Source of the DNA: Pseudomonas violetae
GTDB taxonomy: Bacteria > Pseudomonadota > Gammaproteobacteria > Pseudomonadales > Pseudomonadaceae
Length of the DNA stretch: 64,000 bases
Reading direction: 5' to 3'
Assembly: GCF_023072615.1 (NCBI RefSeq)
Contig: NZ_JAKNRW010000029.1
Location: 1-64,000 of the forward strand
The translations under genes were made by a program, and so were the position numbers. Positions 45,301 through 53,709 of the stretch are shown here, piece by piece. A model generated the notes under the pieces. It saw nothing but the letters and a program-made list of their open reading frames with translations. It was not told the DNA's origin and did no database searches. Each line of letters opens with the position of its first letter. Positions within the stretch are counted from its first letter, which is position 1.

Positions 45301-46897
45301 GGCGGTGGATGCCAAGGTCGACGCGCGGGTCTACACCACCACCGGCGAAGACGTAAACCTCACCGCCAACGGCGAAGGCGGCAGCAGTCGCGTGCACAAA
45401 GAGACATCCACCGCGGTCGTCGGGCGCTATGCCGGCAACCAGGGTGTGAATGTCGAGCTTGGCGGTAACGGCCGATTCGAAGGCAGCGAGTTCGACGGTG
45501 GCAAGGCCGGGGTCAAGGTCGAGACCGGCGGCACATTGGCGATGAACCAGGCCAACGACCGTGAACTCAACGAGAACGCCAGCCTGCGCGGCAGTGCCTG
45601 GGTCAAAGGCGGCACCTATCCGGGAGCGGAGGGCACCAACATTGACATCGGCGGCGGCGCCCAACTGGATTACAAAAATGCCAGCACCGACAGCAGCAAG
45701 GCCCGCGTCGCCAGTATCAAGGCAACCGGTCCGGTGCAGTTGAGCAGCGGGGGCGATCAGGTTCATCAAGGGACAGTCATCGATACACCGGCACCGATTG
45801 AGCTGATCAGCAACGGCAAACTCGACCTGCAAGCCGCCACCGACACCGAACAGACTCGCGGGCTCAACCTGGGTGGCGGCCTGAACCTGGGCGGCAGCAA
45901 AACCAGCAGCGAGATGACTGACGAGAAGAAGGGCCTGTTCAACGCCAACCTGAACGCTGGCCGGGTCAATGAAACCACCCGTACCCTGGCGGGCGGGCAG
46001 ATAACCAGCCAGGAACGGATCACCCTGGCGGGCGAATCGATCCATCTGCAAGGCACTCAACCCACTGCACCGGACGTGCGTTTTGATGCTGGGGAGGGCG
46101 GGGTCAATCTCGAATCGGCCCTGTCGAGCAAAAGCCGCGACAACTGGAACGTCGAGCTCAAGGGTGGTGGCAACCTCAGCGGCAGCACGCCGACCGCCGC
46201 CGATCCAGCGGGCGTCGCCTCCAATGACTATGGCTTCAATGGCCTGGCCAAGGTGGGCATCGACAACCTGCGCAGCAGCACCTCGCAGAACAGCCTGACC
46301 AAGGCCGACCGCGTGGAACTGGACAGCGCCGGTGATGTGCAACTGGCAGGTGCGCGGATGGATGCCGGCACGGTCAATGGCAAAGTGGGCGGTGACCTGA
46401 CGGTGCAAAGCCGGCAGGATCAGTTGAACCACAAACGCTTCGATGTTGACCTGGGCCTCACCGGCAACAAACCCGCGCCGGTCCAACCCGACAGCGTCGC
46501 GACAAACGTGGCCCCCAAGGCCTTCGATTACAAGCCGACCTTCAAGTTTGACGGCGAGTATGCCTACAAGGACAGCGTTGGCCAGGCCTCCGGCATCAAC
46601 GGCATCCAGGGCGTGAACCTCGCCGTGGGCGGCGCGACGCAACTCACAGGTGCTCGCATCGCCTCCCCAGAGGGCCGCGTTGACCTGGGTGACTCCAACG
46701 TCGGCACCACGCCCTTGAGCAACCTCGATCATCGGATCAAGGCTGGCTTGGAACTGCCACAAAAACCGGCCGGCGGCGTCACCAAGCCGGACGTGTCCAG
46801 CAGCGATCTGCAAACCCTTAACTTCGGCCCGGTGAGTGTCGGCAGCCGATTCGATACCGATTCGCTGCAGGCAGGCGTTGACGAGGGCAAGCTCTAA
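42386..46897 (+). CDS. Filamentous haemagglutinin-like two-partner exoprotein (TpsA)
   Basis: A 1503-residue exoprotein. I start at the ATG at 42386 (AGAGG upstream), since the frame upstream overlaps TpsB. The extended signal region is followed by the TPS domain (about 35-260) with the NPNG and NTPNAHLVVG motifs needed for TpsB recognition, then many haemagglutinin-type repeats (about 320-1480). The end is plain: no VENN pretoxin motif or C-terminal toxin module is seen, so this is more likely an adhesin than a CdiA-type toxin. The C-terminus is shorter than in classic FhaB. An AT-rich segment starts right after it. Confidence 0.87.
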   Translation: MPAQRFAFHLSPRGQLRWAIASLLLVAPLPNVLASGVVVAPGPGGVAQLQNQNGVPIIDIVAPNGAGLSHNQFLDYNVDRQGLVLNNALQGGVSQLAGQLAANPQFQGQAASVILNEVISRNASTINGTQEIFGRAADYVLANPNGLSVNGGGFINTPNAHLVVGRPEVIDGQLHALSTRNVGGELEIKGAGLHNREGSINLIAPRIDSQGKIAARDQLNVTVGRNSVDYPSGQVTYVDPTGFSADKRIDAKLFGAMQAGRINIISTAEGAGVRVGAVQVEGRDGVQIRSAGDLTISGGVVGDKYVFTRASLRSTQGDVGLYSGDDLSLAATDVSGRDVQAHAGRNLTLTTVESRLIHKTDNDSQNKKLGITWATFEEKQTHRELRHHGNRLTGSRDVHLSSGADMEIKASKIKAGQQLQAQSAGNLRLTAATDSVTDTHESKHRKFLWKENWETREEAQSSVISELQGDNITLKAGNLLRTEGAKLDSDHDIQLAAQRVEITTTSRTNSKKDDRYRGDLVGGAFFGKKGQEDQLGTWHQGSAINASGRLIIQADDVQVTGSQARGATDAAVISDVGSLVVDGVEQTSRSSTYNKDNKFLGIVQKESRHGSDDSTTLRSKLSSDSNLTVRSRKDIEVVGSTLKAGGTLTANAQEDVNVHSAQDKTSRTDISKDRGFDAYAKENAPGAGQYRAGVRYAANEKNERRDETHHEKSSLSGAELHVNAGGDLKVKGAELKATKGDVDLSGKTVQLLAEKDILDTSTEKSTTGGGIYVTGGLDRLGSGSEIGHSASKDTTSKNTAQTASVEGSGQVNINADKLVTEGAQVTGKKGVNVTADEVENRVAQNTDSTTHSENNSIVDAGINVEYKNIARPVIGAIKDVLTGKMPDVEALGNLGKPNLGIDLGVGHKSAGFEEHNSNALVSQFSGDGLDLNVKGTLRDQGTRWETNNGRLNISAEQLIAEAAGNTHNRTDSAVDAKVDARVYTTTGEDVNLTANGEGGSSRVHKETSTAVVGRYAGNQGVNVELGGNGRFEGSEFDGGKAGVKVETGGTLAMNQANDRELNENASLRGSAWVKGGTYPGAEGTNIDIGGGAQLDYKNASTDSSKARVASIKATGPVQLSSGGDQVHQGTVIDTPAPIELISNGKLDLQAATDTEQTRGLNLGGGLNLGGSKTSSEMTDEKKGLFNANLNAGRVNETTRTLAGGQITSQERITLAGESIHLQGTQPTAPDVRFDAGEGGVNLESALSSKSRDNWNVELKGGGNLSGSTPTAADPAGVASNDYGFNGLAKVGIDNLRSSTSQNSLTKADRVELDSAGDVQLAGARMDAGTVNGKVGGDLTVQSRQDQLNHKRFDVDLGLTGNKPAPVQPDSVATNVAPKAFDYKPTFKFDGEYAYKDSVGQASGINGIQGVNLAVGGATQLTGARIASPEGRVDLGDSNVGTTPLSNLDHRIKAGLELPQKPAGGVTKPDVSSSDLQTLNFGPVSVGSRFDTDSLQAGVDEGKL

Positions 46898-47077
46898 ACA
46901 GCAACTTGCGGGAGCGAAAATTGCTGGTGATGACGGAGCTTGAAAGGACAGGGATGTCGTCCAGAACCTCACCTGTATCCTGCCTGAGAATGGGAGTAAG
47001 TGAGTTTAAAGGGCACAATTGGAAGTACTGCAAGCTTAAAGCAAAAGCTAGTATTATAACGTTAATTTCGCACTGGA

Positions 47078-47098
47078 GAGTTAGCTTGATACTAACTC
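47078..47098. other. Inverted repeat between converging tpsA and VUT genes
   Basis: GAGTTAG-CTTGATA-CTAACTC, a 7-base stem in AT-rich sequence. It may form a transcript end for the converging genes, though no T-run follows. Confidence 0.35.
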
Positions 47099-47108
47099 AT
47101 ATCGAAAT

Positions 47109-47987
47109 TTAGGCGCTCCTGAGTTGGTTTATGTGTTTTTTGAATAATGCCCTTGCTCCGTACGCAGGCAGTATATTGAATACGGCAAAACACATTTTTA
47201 TAGCTATTTGGACGAATATCATATGCATTATTTCGCTGTCGCGCATGGTGCCATAAAACGCAATAAAGCAAAAAAGGAAGCTGTCGATTACCACAGCAAA
47301 AAACGTACTTAAGAAAACTCGGATGAAAAGAAACTTTGAGTTTGTTAGTTCTTTTATTTTACATAGCAGGTAGGAGTTAGCATACTCGGAAAAGAGGAAG
47401 GAGACGGAAGAAGCCACCAATACAGAGGTGACATGGTTGACTAATTCACTATAAGTATTGTCGAGCTGCCAACCAGGCAGTCCTGGAAAGTAGCTTGTGG
47501 CGCTTAGAAGGCTAAAAATAAATCCGTTGCTGACGAATGCAAATAGAATTGCTTTCCTTGCCAGTCTAAAGCCATAAAATTCGTTTAATAGGTCCACTAC
47601 CAAAAATGTCAGGGGGTACAGAAATACTCCAGGGGTAACAATTATGTCAAATTGCCCCAGATAGAAAAGTTTTGCGGCTGAAAAATTAGTGAAGATGTAC
47701 AAGCTAAAGAGAAGTAAGTTTAGGGCGGCAAAAACAATCCATGCACTTTCGTGGCGATCATTGACTTCGTATGCAGACGGCGCGGTACCGTGAGAATAGA
47801 ATTTTCGATATATTGTCTTTATTTCTGCTTTGTTTAAATTATCTATGATCTCGTTTGTTATCAGTTCTTTTAAAGGTATCTTTATTATTTTTCCTGTTGA
47901 AATGATCATGATAATAGCTAGCTTTCTATCGTTTTCGAAACCCAGTAATTTATATTTGTTATTGTCGATTTCGTCTTTGTTAGTCAT
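47109..47987 (-). CDS. VUT/YhhQ-family transporter with an extra N-terminal domain
   Basis: A 292-residue membrane protein. Residues about 80-285 form the VUT (DUF165) domain with six predicted helices and the conserved PGVFLYPLTFLVVDLLNEFYG; E. coli YhhQ of this family imports queuosine precursors. Residues 1-78 are an added soluble segment (KYKLLGFENDRK to SAYEVNDRHES) that I do not recognise. The gene is AT-rich compared with its surroundings. It overlaps the upstream XRE gene by 8 bases, so the two form a small operon, and it may be regulated by it. The transported compound is uncertain. Confidence 0.82.
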   Translation of the reverse strand: MTNKDEIDNNKYKLLGFENDRKLAIIMIISTGKIIKIPLKELITNEIIDNLNKAEIKTIYRKFYSHGTAPSAYEVNDRHESAWIVFAALNLLLFSLYIFTNFSAAKLFYLGQFDIIVTPGVFLYPLTFLVVDLLNEFYGFRLARKAILFAFVSNGFIFSLLSATSYFPGLPGWQLDNTYSELVNHVTSVLVASSVSFLFSEYANSYLLCKIKELTNSKFLFIRVFLSTFFAVVIDSFLFCFIAFYGTMRDSEIMHMIFVQIAIKMCFAVFNILPAYGARALFKKHINQLRSA

Positions 47988-48576
47988 TGAATCTTTCCTC
48001 GATTATTTCTCCGATAACGCAAAAATGTTCCGATGTGGAAAAATTGTCGGTAGTTATGAAGAGCTTTCTCGTGGTTTTGTCATATATTAATTTCTCTCGA
48101 CCGCAGTTTGAACAATTTTTATTGATGATTAACAAGTCCCCAGGTTCGTTGCTACCTGTTATTTCGCATTCAAGAAGAACTCCGATTAGGTTGCAGGCGG
48201 CGCCGAAATAATATGTGAGCGGGTGAAGTGTGGCTAATTCTCCGATTCGCTTGTTAAAGTTTTGAATAAGTAAACTCTCTTTTATTATCGGAATTGCGGC
48301 CGGGTTCATGTTGCCGTGCAGGGAAATACTGCTTTCGATTGTCTCTTTTTCTTCAAAATCGACGTGTTCTATTTCTTTGTAAGAAACTCCAAAGAAGTCA
48401 GAAATTTTTCTGACGGTGGATTGTTGAACGTTTATGACCTTTCCTTCCAGAATATTATATATGGTGGTTCTAGTTAAGCCGGCTGAGTTGCAAAGCGATA
48501 GTTGGGTCACGCCACGACTTTTTATTAGGTATTTGATGTTGTTCTTTAGATTTTCAGTTTTTTCTTTTCTGTGCAT
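47980..48576 (-). CDS. XRE-type helix-turn-helix regulator with S24-like C-terminal region
   Basis: A 198-residue protein. An N-terminal lambda-repressor-type helix-turn-helix (about 8-65; GVTQLSLCNSAGLTRTTIYNILEG) is followed by a linker and a C-terminal beta-rich region (about 120-198; PGDLLIINKNCSNCGREKLIY) that resembles the S24/LexA fold but lacks an obvious Ser-Lys dyad. It contains a CSNC pair that might bind metal. AT-rich, and translationally overlapped with the VUT transporter gene. A repressor of its own operon is the simplest guess. Confidence 0.82.
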   Translation of the reverse strand: MHRKEKTENLKNNIKYLIKSRGVTQLSLCNSAGLTRTTIYNILEGKVINVQQSTVRKISDFFGVSYKEIEHVDFEEKETIESSISLHGNMNPAAIPIIKESLLIQNFNKRIGELATLHPLTYYFGAACNLIGVLLECEITGSNEPGDLLIINKNCSNCGREKLIYDKTTRKLFITTDNFSTSEHFCVIGEIIEERFND

Positions 48577-48745
48577 TTTTAGTTACCGTTATCGTTGTAA
48601 GGGTATCGTTAGTATTAGCTCAGAAGCTACGTAAAATGCTTTTTGGATATCTGTTGTGCTGAATTATGTACGCTATTCAGCCTCGCGTACGTCGGGTGAA
48701 CGTTACATAATGTTTCGTAAGGAAAAGTGATCTTGATTGTGTGAT

Positions 48746-48761
48746 TTTTCCTACGGGAAAA
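48746..48761. other. Palindrome in the AT-rich gene-free region
   Basis: TTTTCC-TACG-GGAAAA is a perfect 6-base inverted repeat. Another GGAAAA lies 20-30 bases upstream (about 48720), making nested inverted arms. It contains a TTTCCTA heptad. The gene-free region 48577-49017 shows no other clear feature; a 69-codon open frame on the minus strand there has no coding support. Confidence 0.4.
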
Positions 48762-49017
48762 GCTACGCTCTGACCTCTGCTTACGCTTGATACTCCCCAG
48801 AAGAGTTAAATACAGTCCCTGCGCATGCATACTCATGTGTATAGATTTTAATCAGTATTATTCATTGTGGTGTGCATCTGTTTAATAATTTGGTTAATGG
48901 ATTTTGTTTTGGGTTTAATTGTTTTTCCCTCAGCGATGATGCGCGTACAGTAGATAGTCGAGTCCCTGGTTAACACTGTGGGGCTGTATGAAATTCAAAT
49001 TGGCAAGGAGCTCTGGT

Positions 49018-49383
49018 ATGAAACAAACTGTTCCCAATCCCGCGAACATATCTAACGGGTTACCCGAAAACAGCATCGGTTTATCCAACCCTTCTAAAGT
49101 CGCCGAACAGATGGTCAGCGTGCCCCTGCGCAATACCGCTCGTCCCGAACCGGCCAGCCATTTTTTTGCAGTGGTTCCAGACGTGGACACCGAGTCCATG
49201 CTCTGTCACGCCTCGGAAACTCTCGCATCGCTCAGCGTCATGGCCACCGATCTCGCCCGAGAGCTTGAGGGCCCGCGTCGCCATGTGATTCTGGCTATTC
49301 AGCAGTTGTCCGCACTTAGCGAGCTACTGGTGAATCGGGCACTGGATAACCTGCATCCGCCGGTGGGGTTGTCTGAAAAGTAA
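49018..49383 (+). CDS. Small DUF6124-type protein
   Basis: A 121-residue protein of a family common in Pseudomonas, with no known function. The ATG at 49018 has AAGGAG at the ideal distance; an ATG 30 bases upstream lacks one. The first half is polar and Pro/Asn-rich, the second half helical (SMLCHASETLASLSVMATDLA, then HVILAIQQLSALSELLVNRAL). No signal peptide or membrane segment. It lies at the edge of the AT-rich island but has normal GC. Confidence 0.75.
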   Translation: MKQTVPNPANISNGLPENSIGLSNPSKVAEQMVSVPLRNTARPEPASHFFAVVPDVDTESMLCHASETLASLSVMATDLARELEGPRRHVILAIQQLSALSELLVNRALDNLHPPVGLSEK

Positions 49384-49479
49384 GTGAACTGCCAACGCTG
49401 AATGGTGCTTTCTTTACCTGTGGAGTTTTTCTTCACGGTTATCGTTCTTCGGCTGCAGGGGCAGGGCTGCAGGTAAGAA

Positions 49480-49497
49480 GGGTGCCTTTTGGCACCC
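49480..49497 (+). terminator. Possible terminator hairpin
   Basis: GGGTGCC-TTTT-GGCACCC between converging genes. It lacks a T-run on either side, so its role as terminator is uncertain. Confidence 0.35.
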
Positions 49498-49528
49498 CCC
49501 CACTCGCATAGTGATGACATTCCGGGCT

Positions 49529-50293
49529 TTATTTCAGCCAATTCCCCGGCGTCACCCCAGCCATCTCCCGAAAAAACGCAATAAACGCACTGTCACTGCC
49601 AAACCCCAACTCAAAGCTGCAATAACCAATGTTGCGCCCCGTCGACAGCAATTCCATGGCGCGCATCAGGCGCCACTGTTGGCGCCATTGCTGATAACTC
49701 ATGCCGGTCTCGCGCTGGAAAATCCGCGTAATCGTGCGGCTGCTGGCGCCCGTCTGTGTTTGCAACACCTGAAGTTCAGGCGGCAGATGCTCCAGGGTCT
49801 TCAGCAACGGAGCCAGGCGTTTGTCCCAGGGCAATGGCAACAGCATGGGCTGGCGTGCGGCGTCGCGAATCTCGGCCAGGCACAGACCCAGCAGGTGAAC
49901 GTGTTTGCCCTGGTGCCAATCGGTGTCGAAATCGGCCAAGGCCATCGGTTCGAGCACTGCCCCGAGCAGCGTACTGACTTCAATCACGCAAACCTGCTGG
50001 GGCAAGTCAACGCACAGCGCCGGGCTCAGGTAGAGGGAGCGGTAGTCGACGCTCTGCTGCATGACCGCACGGTGAGCCACCCCCGCAGGAATCCACGCCG
50101 CGCGCGACGGTGGCAGCAGGCATATCTGTTGCGCCAGGGTAATCCGCGTGCAGCCTTTGCGAGTGAACAGCAACTGGGCGCGTTGATGTTGGTGCAATCC
50201 GGAATCGTGATCGCCCAGGGTCGCGGCGATGCCGATCACCGGGGCGCAATAGCTGTCCGGATCGAAAGTGGCGTGTGGGTCGAGCCAGGCCAT
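49529..50293 (-). CDS. AraC-family regulator with N-terminal cupin
   Basis: A 254-residue regulator: cupin-type sensing domain (about 20-110; HQHQRAQLLFTRKGCTRI) and AraC-type helix-turn-helix (about 155-250; LQTQTGASSRTITRIFQ, then CSFELGFGSDSAFIAFFREMAG). It diverges from an MFS transporter gene across 97 bases and probably controls it, a common pairing. TCGATAA appears twice in the gap 19 bases apart. Confidence 0.88.
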   Translation of the reverse strand: MAWLDPHATFDPDSYCAPVIGIAATLGDHDSGLHQHQRAQLLFTRKGCTRITLAQQICLLPPSRAAWIPAGVAHRAVMQQSVDYRSLYLSPALCVDLPQQVCVIEVSTLLGAVLEPMALADFDTDWHQGKHVHLLGLCLAEIRDAARQPMLLPLPWDKRLAPLLKTLEHLPPELQVLQTQTGASSRTITRIFQRETGMSYQQWRQQWRLMRAMELLSTGRNIGYCSFELGFGSDSAFIAFFREMAGVTPGNWLK

Positions 50294-50390
50294 GACTGTC
50301 CGATTTCATCGATAAATTGTCAGGGTTTCGATAATACGCCAGTCGAGGTTTTTTAATATCACCGACAGTTTCTACAACAGTGAAGTCGTG

Positions 50391-51518
50391 ATGAATTCCA
50401 AGAGCTTGTTGACCCTGGCCATAGCGCTGCTGATGTTTCCACAAATTGCCCAAACCCTTTACAGCCCGGCCCTGGCGGATATCGGCCAGGCCTTTGCCGT
50501 GACGCCGGAACGGGCGGCGCAAATGCTGTCGGTGTACTTTCTGGCGTTCGCTTTCGGCGTGATCACCTGGGGCCGGCTGTGCGACCGTATTGGCCGTCGA
50601 CCTTCGATGCTCTGCGGCCTGGCGACCTACGCAGGCGCATCGCTATGGGCGCTGAGTGCCGATGCTTTCAGCACCCTGTTGGCCGCCCAGGCTTTGGCGG
50701 CGTTCGGCGCGGCGGTCGGTTCGGTGGTCACGCAAACGGTGCTGCGGGACCGCTTCAGGGGCGCTGAGTTGGCGCAGGTATTTTCAATGATGGGTATCGC
50801 ACTCGCCGCCAGCCCGGCGATCGGCTTGTTCAGCGGGGCGAGCCTGGTGCAGGGCTTCGGCTATCAGGGGGTGGTCGGGGCGCTGTTGCTGCTGTCGATC
50901 GGACTGTTGATGTGGTGTTGGCGAACCTTGCCGGAAACCCGCCCACAGAATGTGAAGACTCCTGCGCTGTTTGAAACCTTTGGACGCATGCTGTGCGACC
51001 TGCAGATCTGGCGATCAGCGCTGTTGGTGGCTTCGTTCAACATCGCGTTGTTCAGCTATTACAGCTTGGGCCCGTTCCTGTTCGAGCGGCTGGGCCTGAG
51101 CGCGCAGGCGTTCGGCTACAGCGGGGTGGTTCTTGCGCTGGGATCGGGCCTGGGGGCGTGGTTAAACAAACGTCTGCTGCAAAAAGGCCTGGGCAGTTCA
51201 CGCTTGATTCAATTGGCTTCGTTGCTCGGCTTGATGGGTGGAGTGGGCGTTTGGCTGCTGCAGGACAGCGGGCTGTTTGTGTTGGCGATGCTGTGGGTGG
51301 TGTTGGCGTTTGGCATGGCGATCCCCAATATCCTTGGCGCGGCGCTGGTGAATTACACGGATCGCCTGGGCACGGCAGGGGCGGTGTTTGGGTTGTTTTA
51401 TTACTGCGTGATGGGTGCGGGGCTGATGCTTGCGGCATGGGGGCAGGCGTTGGGCGAAACGCTGATGGTGTGTGGGGTGGTGGCGTTGGTGTTGGCAGGG
51501 ATGTCGAGGAGGAAGTGA
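50391..51518 (+). CDS. MFS transporter (Bcr/CflA-like)
   Basis: A 375-residue inner-membrane exporter with 12 predicted helices. The motif-A loop GRLCDRIGRRPSML lies between helices 2 and 3. Members of this group export drugs or sugars. A GTG immediately precedes the ATG. It is divergent from the AraC-type regulator, its likely regulator, and ends before a REPIN. Confidence 0.86.
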   Translation: MNSKSLLTLAIALLMFPQIAQTLYSPALADIGQAFAVTPERAAQMLSVYFLAFAFGVITWGRLCDRIGRRPSMLCGLATYAGASLWALSADAFSTLLAAQALAAFGAAVGSVVTQTVLRDRFRGAELAQVFSMMGIALAASPAIGLFSGASLVQGFGYQGVVGALLLLSIGLLMWCWRTLPETRPQNVKTPALFETFGRMLCDLQIWRSALLVASFNIALFSYYSLGPFLFERLGLSAQAFGYSGVVLALGSGLGAWLNKRLLQKGLGSSRLIQLASLLGLMGGVGVWLLQDSGLFVLAMLWVVLAFGMAIPNILGAALVNYTDRLGTAGAVFGLFYYCVMGAGLMLAAWGQALGETLMVCGVVALVLAGMSRRK

Positions 51519-51530
51519 TCCATCCGTCCC

Positions 51531-51629
51531 TGTAGGAGCGAGCTTGCTCGCGATGAACTCAAAGGCGCCGCGTTTAGGCAGGATGTTCGCGTCATCGTTA
51601 ACGTTCATCGCGAGCAAGCTCGCTCCTAG
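51531..51629. repeat. REPIN
   Basis: TGTAGGAGCGAGCTTGCTCG and its inverted partner CGAGCAAGCTCGCTCCTA enclose about 60 bases, after the MFS gene. Confidence 0.88.
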
Positions 51630-51639
51630 AGGTGCAATT

Positions 51640-51663
51640 TGGGAGCTGGCTTGCCCGCGATGA
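51640..51663. repeat. Single REP element
   Basis: TGGGAGCTGGCTTGCCCGCGATGA, a further REP unit next to the REPIN. Confidence 0.65.
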
Positions 51664-51748
51664 CGGTGACGAATGGCATGGTTAAGACAGCGGCTGCCAC
51701 ATTGGGTCTGCGCCGGGAGCCCTGCAAAATAGCGGGTTCCAGAGGTCC

Positions 51749-52930
51749 TTAAACCCGCTCAAAAATCGCCGCAATCCCCTGGCCACCGCCGATGCACATC
51801 GTTACCAAGGCATAGCGCCCGTGAGCCCGGTGCAGCTCATGAATGGCCTTGGTCGCAATAATCGCCCCCGTCGCGCCCACGGGATGCCCCAGCGCAATGC
51901 CCGAGCCATTTGGATTGACCTTGGCCGGGTCAAGGCCAAGCTCCTGGCTGACCGCGCAAGCCTGGGCGGCGAAGGCGATATTGGCCTCAACCACATCCAT
52001 ATCCTGCACCGACAGCCCCGCACGCTTGAGTGCCAGGCGCGTTGCGGGGATGGGGCCCAGGCCCATTAGTTCCGGCTCGACACCGGCGTGGGCATAGCTG
52101 ACCAAACGCGCCAGCGGGCGCAGATTATTGCGTTGCACCGCGTCCCCCGTGGCCATCACCAAGGCCGCCGCGCCATCGTTCAACCCCGAAGCGTTGCCCG
52201 CCGTTACCGAACCGTCCTTCTTGAACGCTGGCTTCATTTGCGCCAGTTGCTCCAGGGTCGTCGCGCGAGGGTGTTCGTCGACGTTGAACAGTACGGTTTC
52301 CTTGCGTCCCTGGATTTCCACTGCTGCGATCTGCTCGCTGAAATAGCCATTAGCAATGGCAAAGGCGGCGCGCTTTTGATCCTCCAGGGCGAGGGCGTCC
52401 TGCATCTCGCGGGTGATGCCGTTGCGCGTCGCGACGTTCTCGGCGGTGATGCCCATATGAATGCCGTGGAACGGGTCATGCAGGATACCCAGCATGTAGT
52501 CGACGGCCTGCACGTTGCCCATGCGTGCACCCCAACGCGCCGAGGGCAGCAGGTACGGCCCGCGGCTCATTGACTCGGCACCAGCGCCGATGGCAATTTC
52601 GGCATCGCCGAGCAGCAAGGTCTGGGCGGCGCTGATGATCGCTTGCAAGCCGGAACCGCACAGGCGATTGACGTTGTAGGCGGGCGTCTCCTTGGGGATG
52701 CCGGCGTTCATTGCTGCTACACGGGAAATGTAGGCGTCGCGGGTTTCGGTGGGGATCACGTTACCCATCACCAGGTGGCCGACCTGCGCTGGATCGACGC
52801 CAGAGCGTTGCAGAGCTGCCTTGACCGCAGTGGTTGCCAGATCGGCCGGTGGCACGTCCTTGAGCGATCCGCCAAAGGTGCCAATGGCGGTGCGGGCGGC
52901 GCTGACGACAAAAACTTCTGGAGTGTTCAT
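51749..52930 (-). CDS. bktB: Beta-ketothiolase / acetyl-CoA acetyltransferase
   Basis: A 393-residue thiolase. The nucleophile Cys is in NRLCGSGLQ, and the His and second Cys are in GHPVGATG and MCIGGGQG. It cleaves or forms 3-ketoacyl-CoA with CoA. The opening VVSAARTAIGTFGGSL resembles BktB. It overlaps an enoyl-CoA hydratase gene by 4 bases, so the pair likely performs beta-oxidation-type steps on a common acyl-CoA that I cannot name. Confidence 0.87.
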   Translation of the reverse strand: MNTPEVFVVSAARTAIGTFGGSLKDVPPADLATTAVKAALQRSGVDPAQVGHLVMGNVIPTETRDAYISRVAAMNAGIPKETPAYNVNRLCGSGLQAIISAAQTLLLGDAEIAIGAGAESMSRGPYLLPSARWGARMGNVQAVDYMLGILHDPFHGIHMGITAENVATRNGITREMQDALALEDQKRAAFAIANGYFSEQIAAVEIQGRKETVLFNVDEHPRATTLEQLAQMKPAFKKDGSVTAGNASGLNDGAAALVMATGDAVQRNNLRPLARLVSYAHAGVEPELMGLGPIPATRLALKRAGLSVQDMDVVEANIAFAAQACAVSQELGLDPAKVNPNGSGIALGHPVGATGAIIATKAIHELHRAHGRYALVTMCIGGGQGIAAIFERV

Positions 52931-53709
52931 GGGGGTGTCCCTTTCGACGGATTCTTTTCAGTGCTGCGGTTGAGCAGGGCGTTCAGCGCTGTTTGCGCTT
53001 CCTGGGTATTCAGGCGTTCGATGAACAGCAGGTTTTCCTGGCGGATCGTGGCTTGCAGTTCCGCCAGAGTGGCCTGCCTGAGCAACTGCCGGGACTGGCG
53101 CAATGCACCTTGCGGCAACGCCAGCAGGCGCTGGGCCAGTTGCCGGGCGGCGGTCAGGCATTGCGCGCCGTCTTCGCACAGTTCATTGGCCAGGCCCCAT
53201 TGCACCGCATCGGCGCCGCTCAGGGTTTCGCCCAGCAGCAGTAACCGGGCGGCGCGGGCGTGGCCAAGCAGGCGCGGCAATAGCAGGGTGGCGCCAAATT
53301 CCGGGCACAGGCCGATGTTGACGAACGGCATGCGCAACTTGGCATTGCGGCTGACCACCACCTGATCGCAGTGCAGCAGCAAGGTCGTGCCAATACCGAT
53401 AGCGGCGCCGCACACCGCTGCGATCAACGGCGTTTGCATCTGGGTAACCACCTTCATCAAGCGAAAGGCAGGGCTGTCCAGGTGGGTGGGCGGGTTCTGC
53501 AGGAAATCCACCAGGTCATTGCCGCTGGTGAAACAGCTGTCGCCTCCGGTGATGATGACCACGCCAATGGCCGGGTCCTCATCTGCAGCCTGTAACAGGT
53601 CGGCCAACTGCGTGTACATGGCGTTGTTCAGCGCGTTGAGCTTGTCGGGACGGTCAAACGTCAGCGTCAGTACGCCAGCGCTGCGGTCCTGTTGGATCAG
53701 ATCGTTCAT
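52927..53709 (-). CDS. Enoyl-CoA hydratase/isomerase family protein
   Basis: A 260-residue crotonase-fold enzyme. The oxyanion-hole segments are GGDSCFTSGNDLVDF and CGAAIGIGTTLLLHCD. The position of the usual second catalytic Glu is less clear, so isomerase or hydratase activity is open. It is the first gene of a two-gene operon with the thiolase. Confidence 0.85.
   Translation of the reverse strand: MNDLIQQDRSAGVLTLTFDRPDKLNALNNAMYTQLADLLQAADEDPAIGVVIITGGDSCFTSGNDLVDFLQNPPTHLDSPAFRLMKVVTQMQTPLIAAVCGAAIGIGTTLLLHCDQVVVSRNAKLRMPFVNIGLCPEFGATLLLPRLLGHARAARLLLLGETLSGADAVQWGLANELCEDGAQCLTAARQLAQRLLALPQGALRQSRQLLRQATLAELQATIRQENLLFIERLNTQEAQTALNALLNRSTEKNPSKGTPP

Noticed and set aside
45194..46972. 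592-codon minus-strand frame opposite the tpsA end
   Set aside because: Antisense to haemagglutinin repeats, with no known domain; a codon-bias artefact.
46600..47110. A CdiA-type toxin tail and immunity gene after tpsA
   Set aside because: No VENN-like motif, no toxin domain and no small rightward gene follow.
48627..48836. 69-codon frame on the minus strand in the AT-rich gap
   Set aside because: No recognisable domain or ribosome-binding site, and it spans the palindromes.
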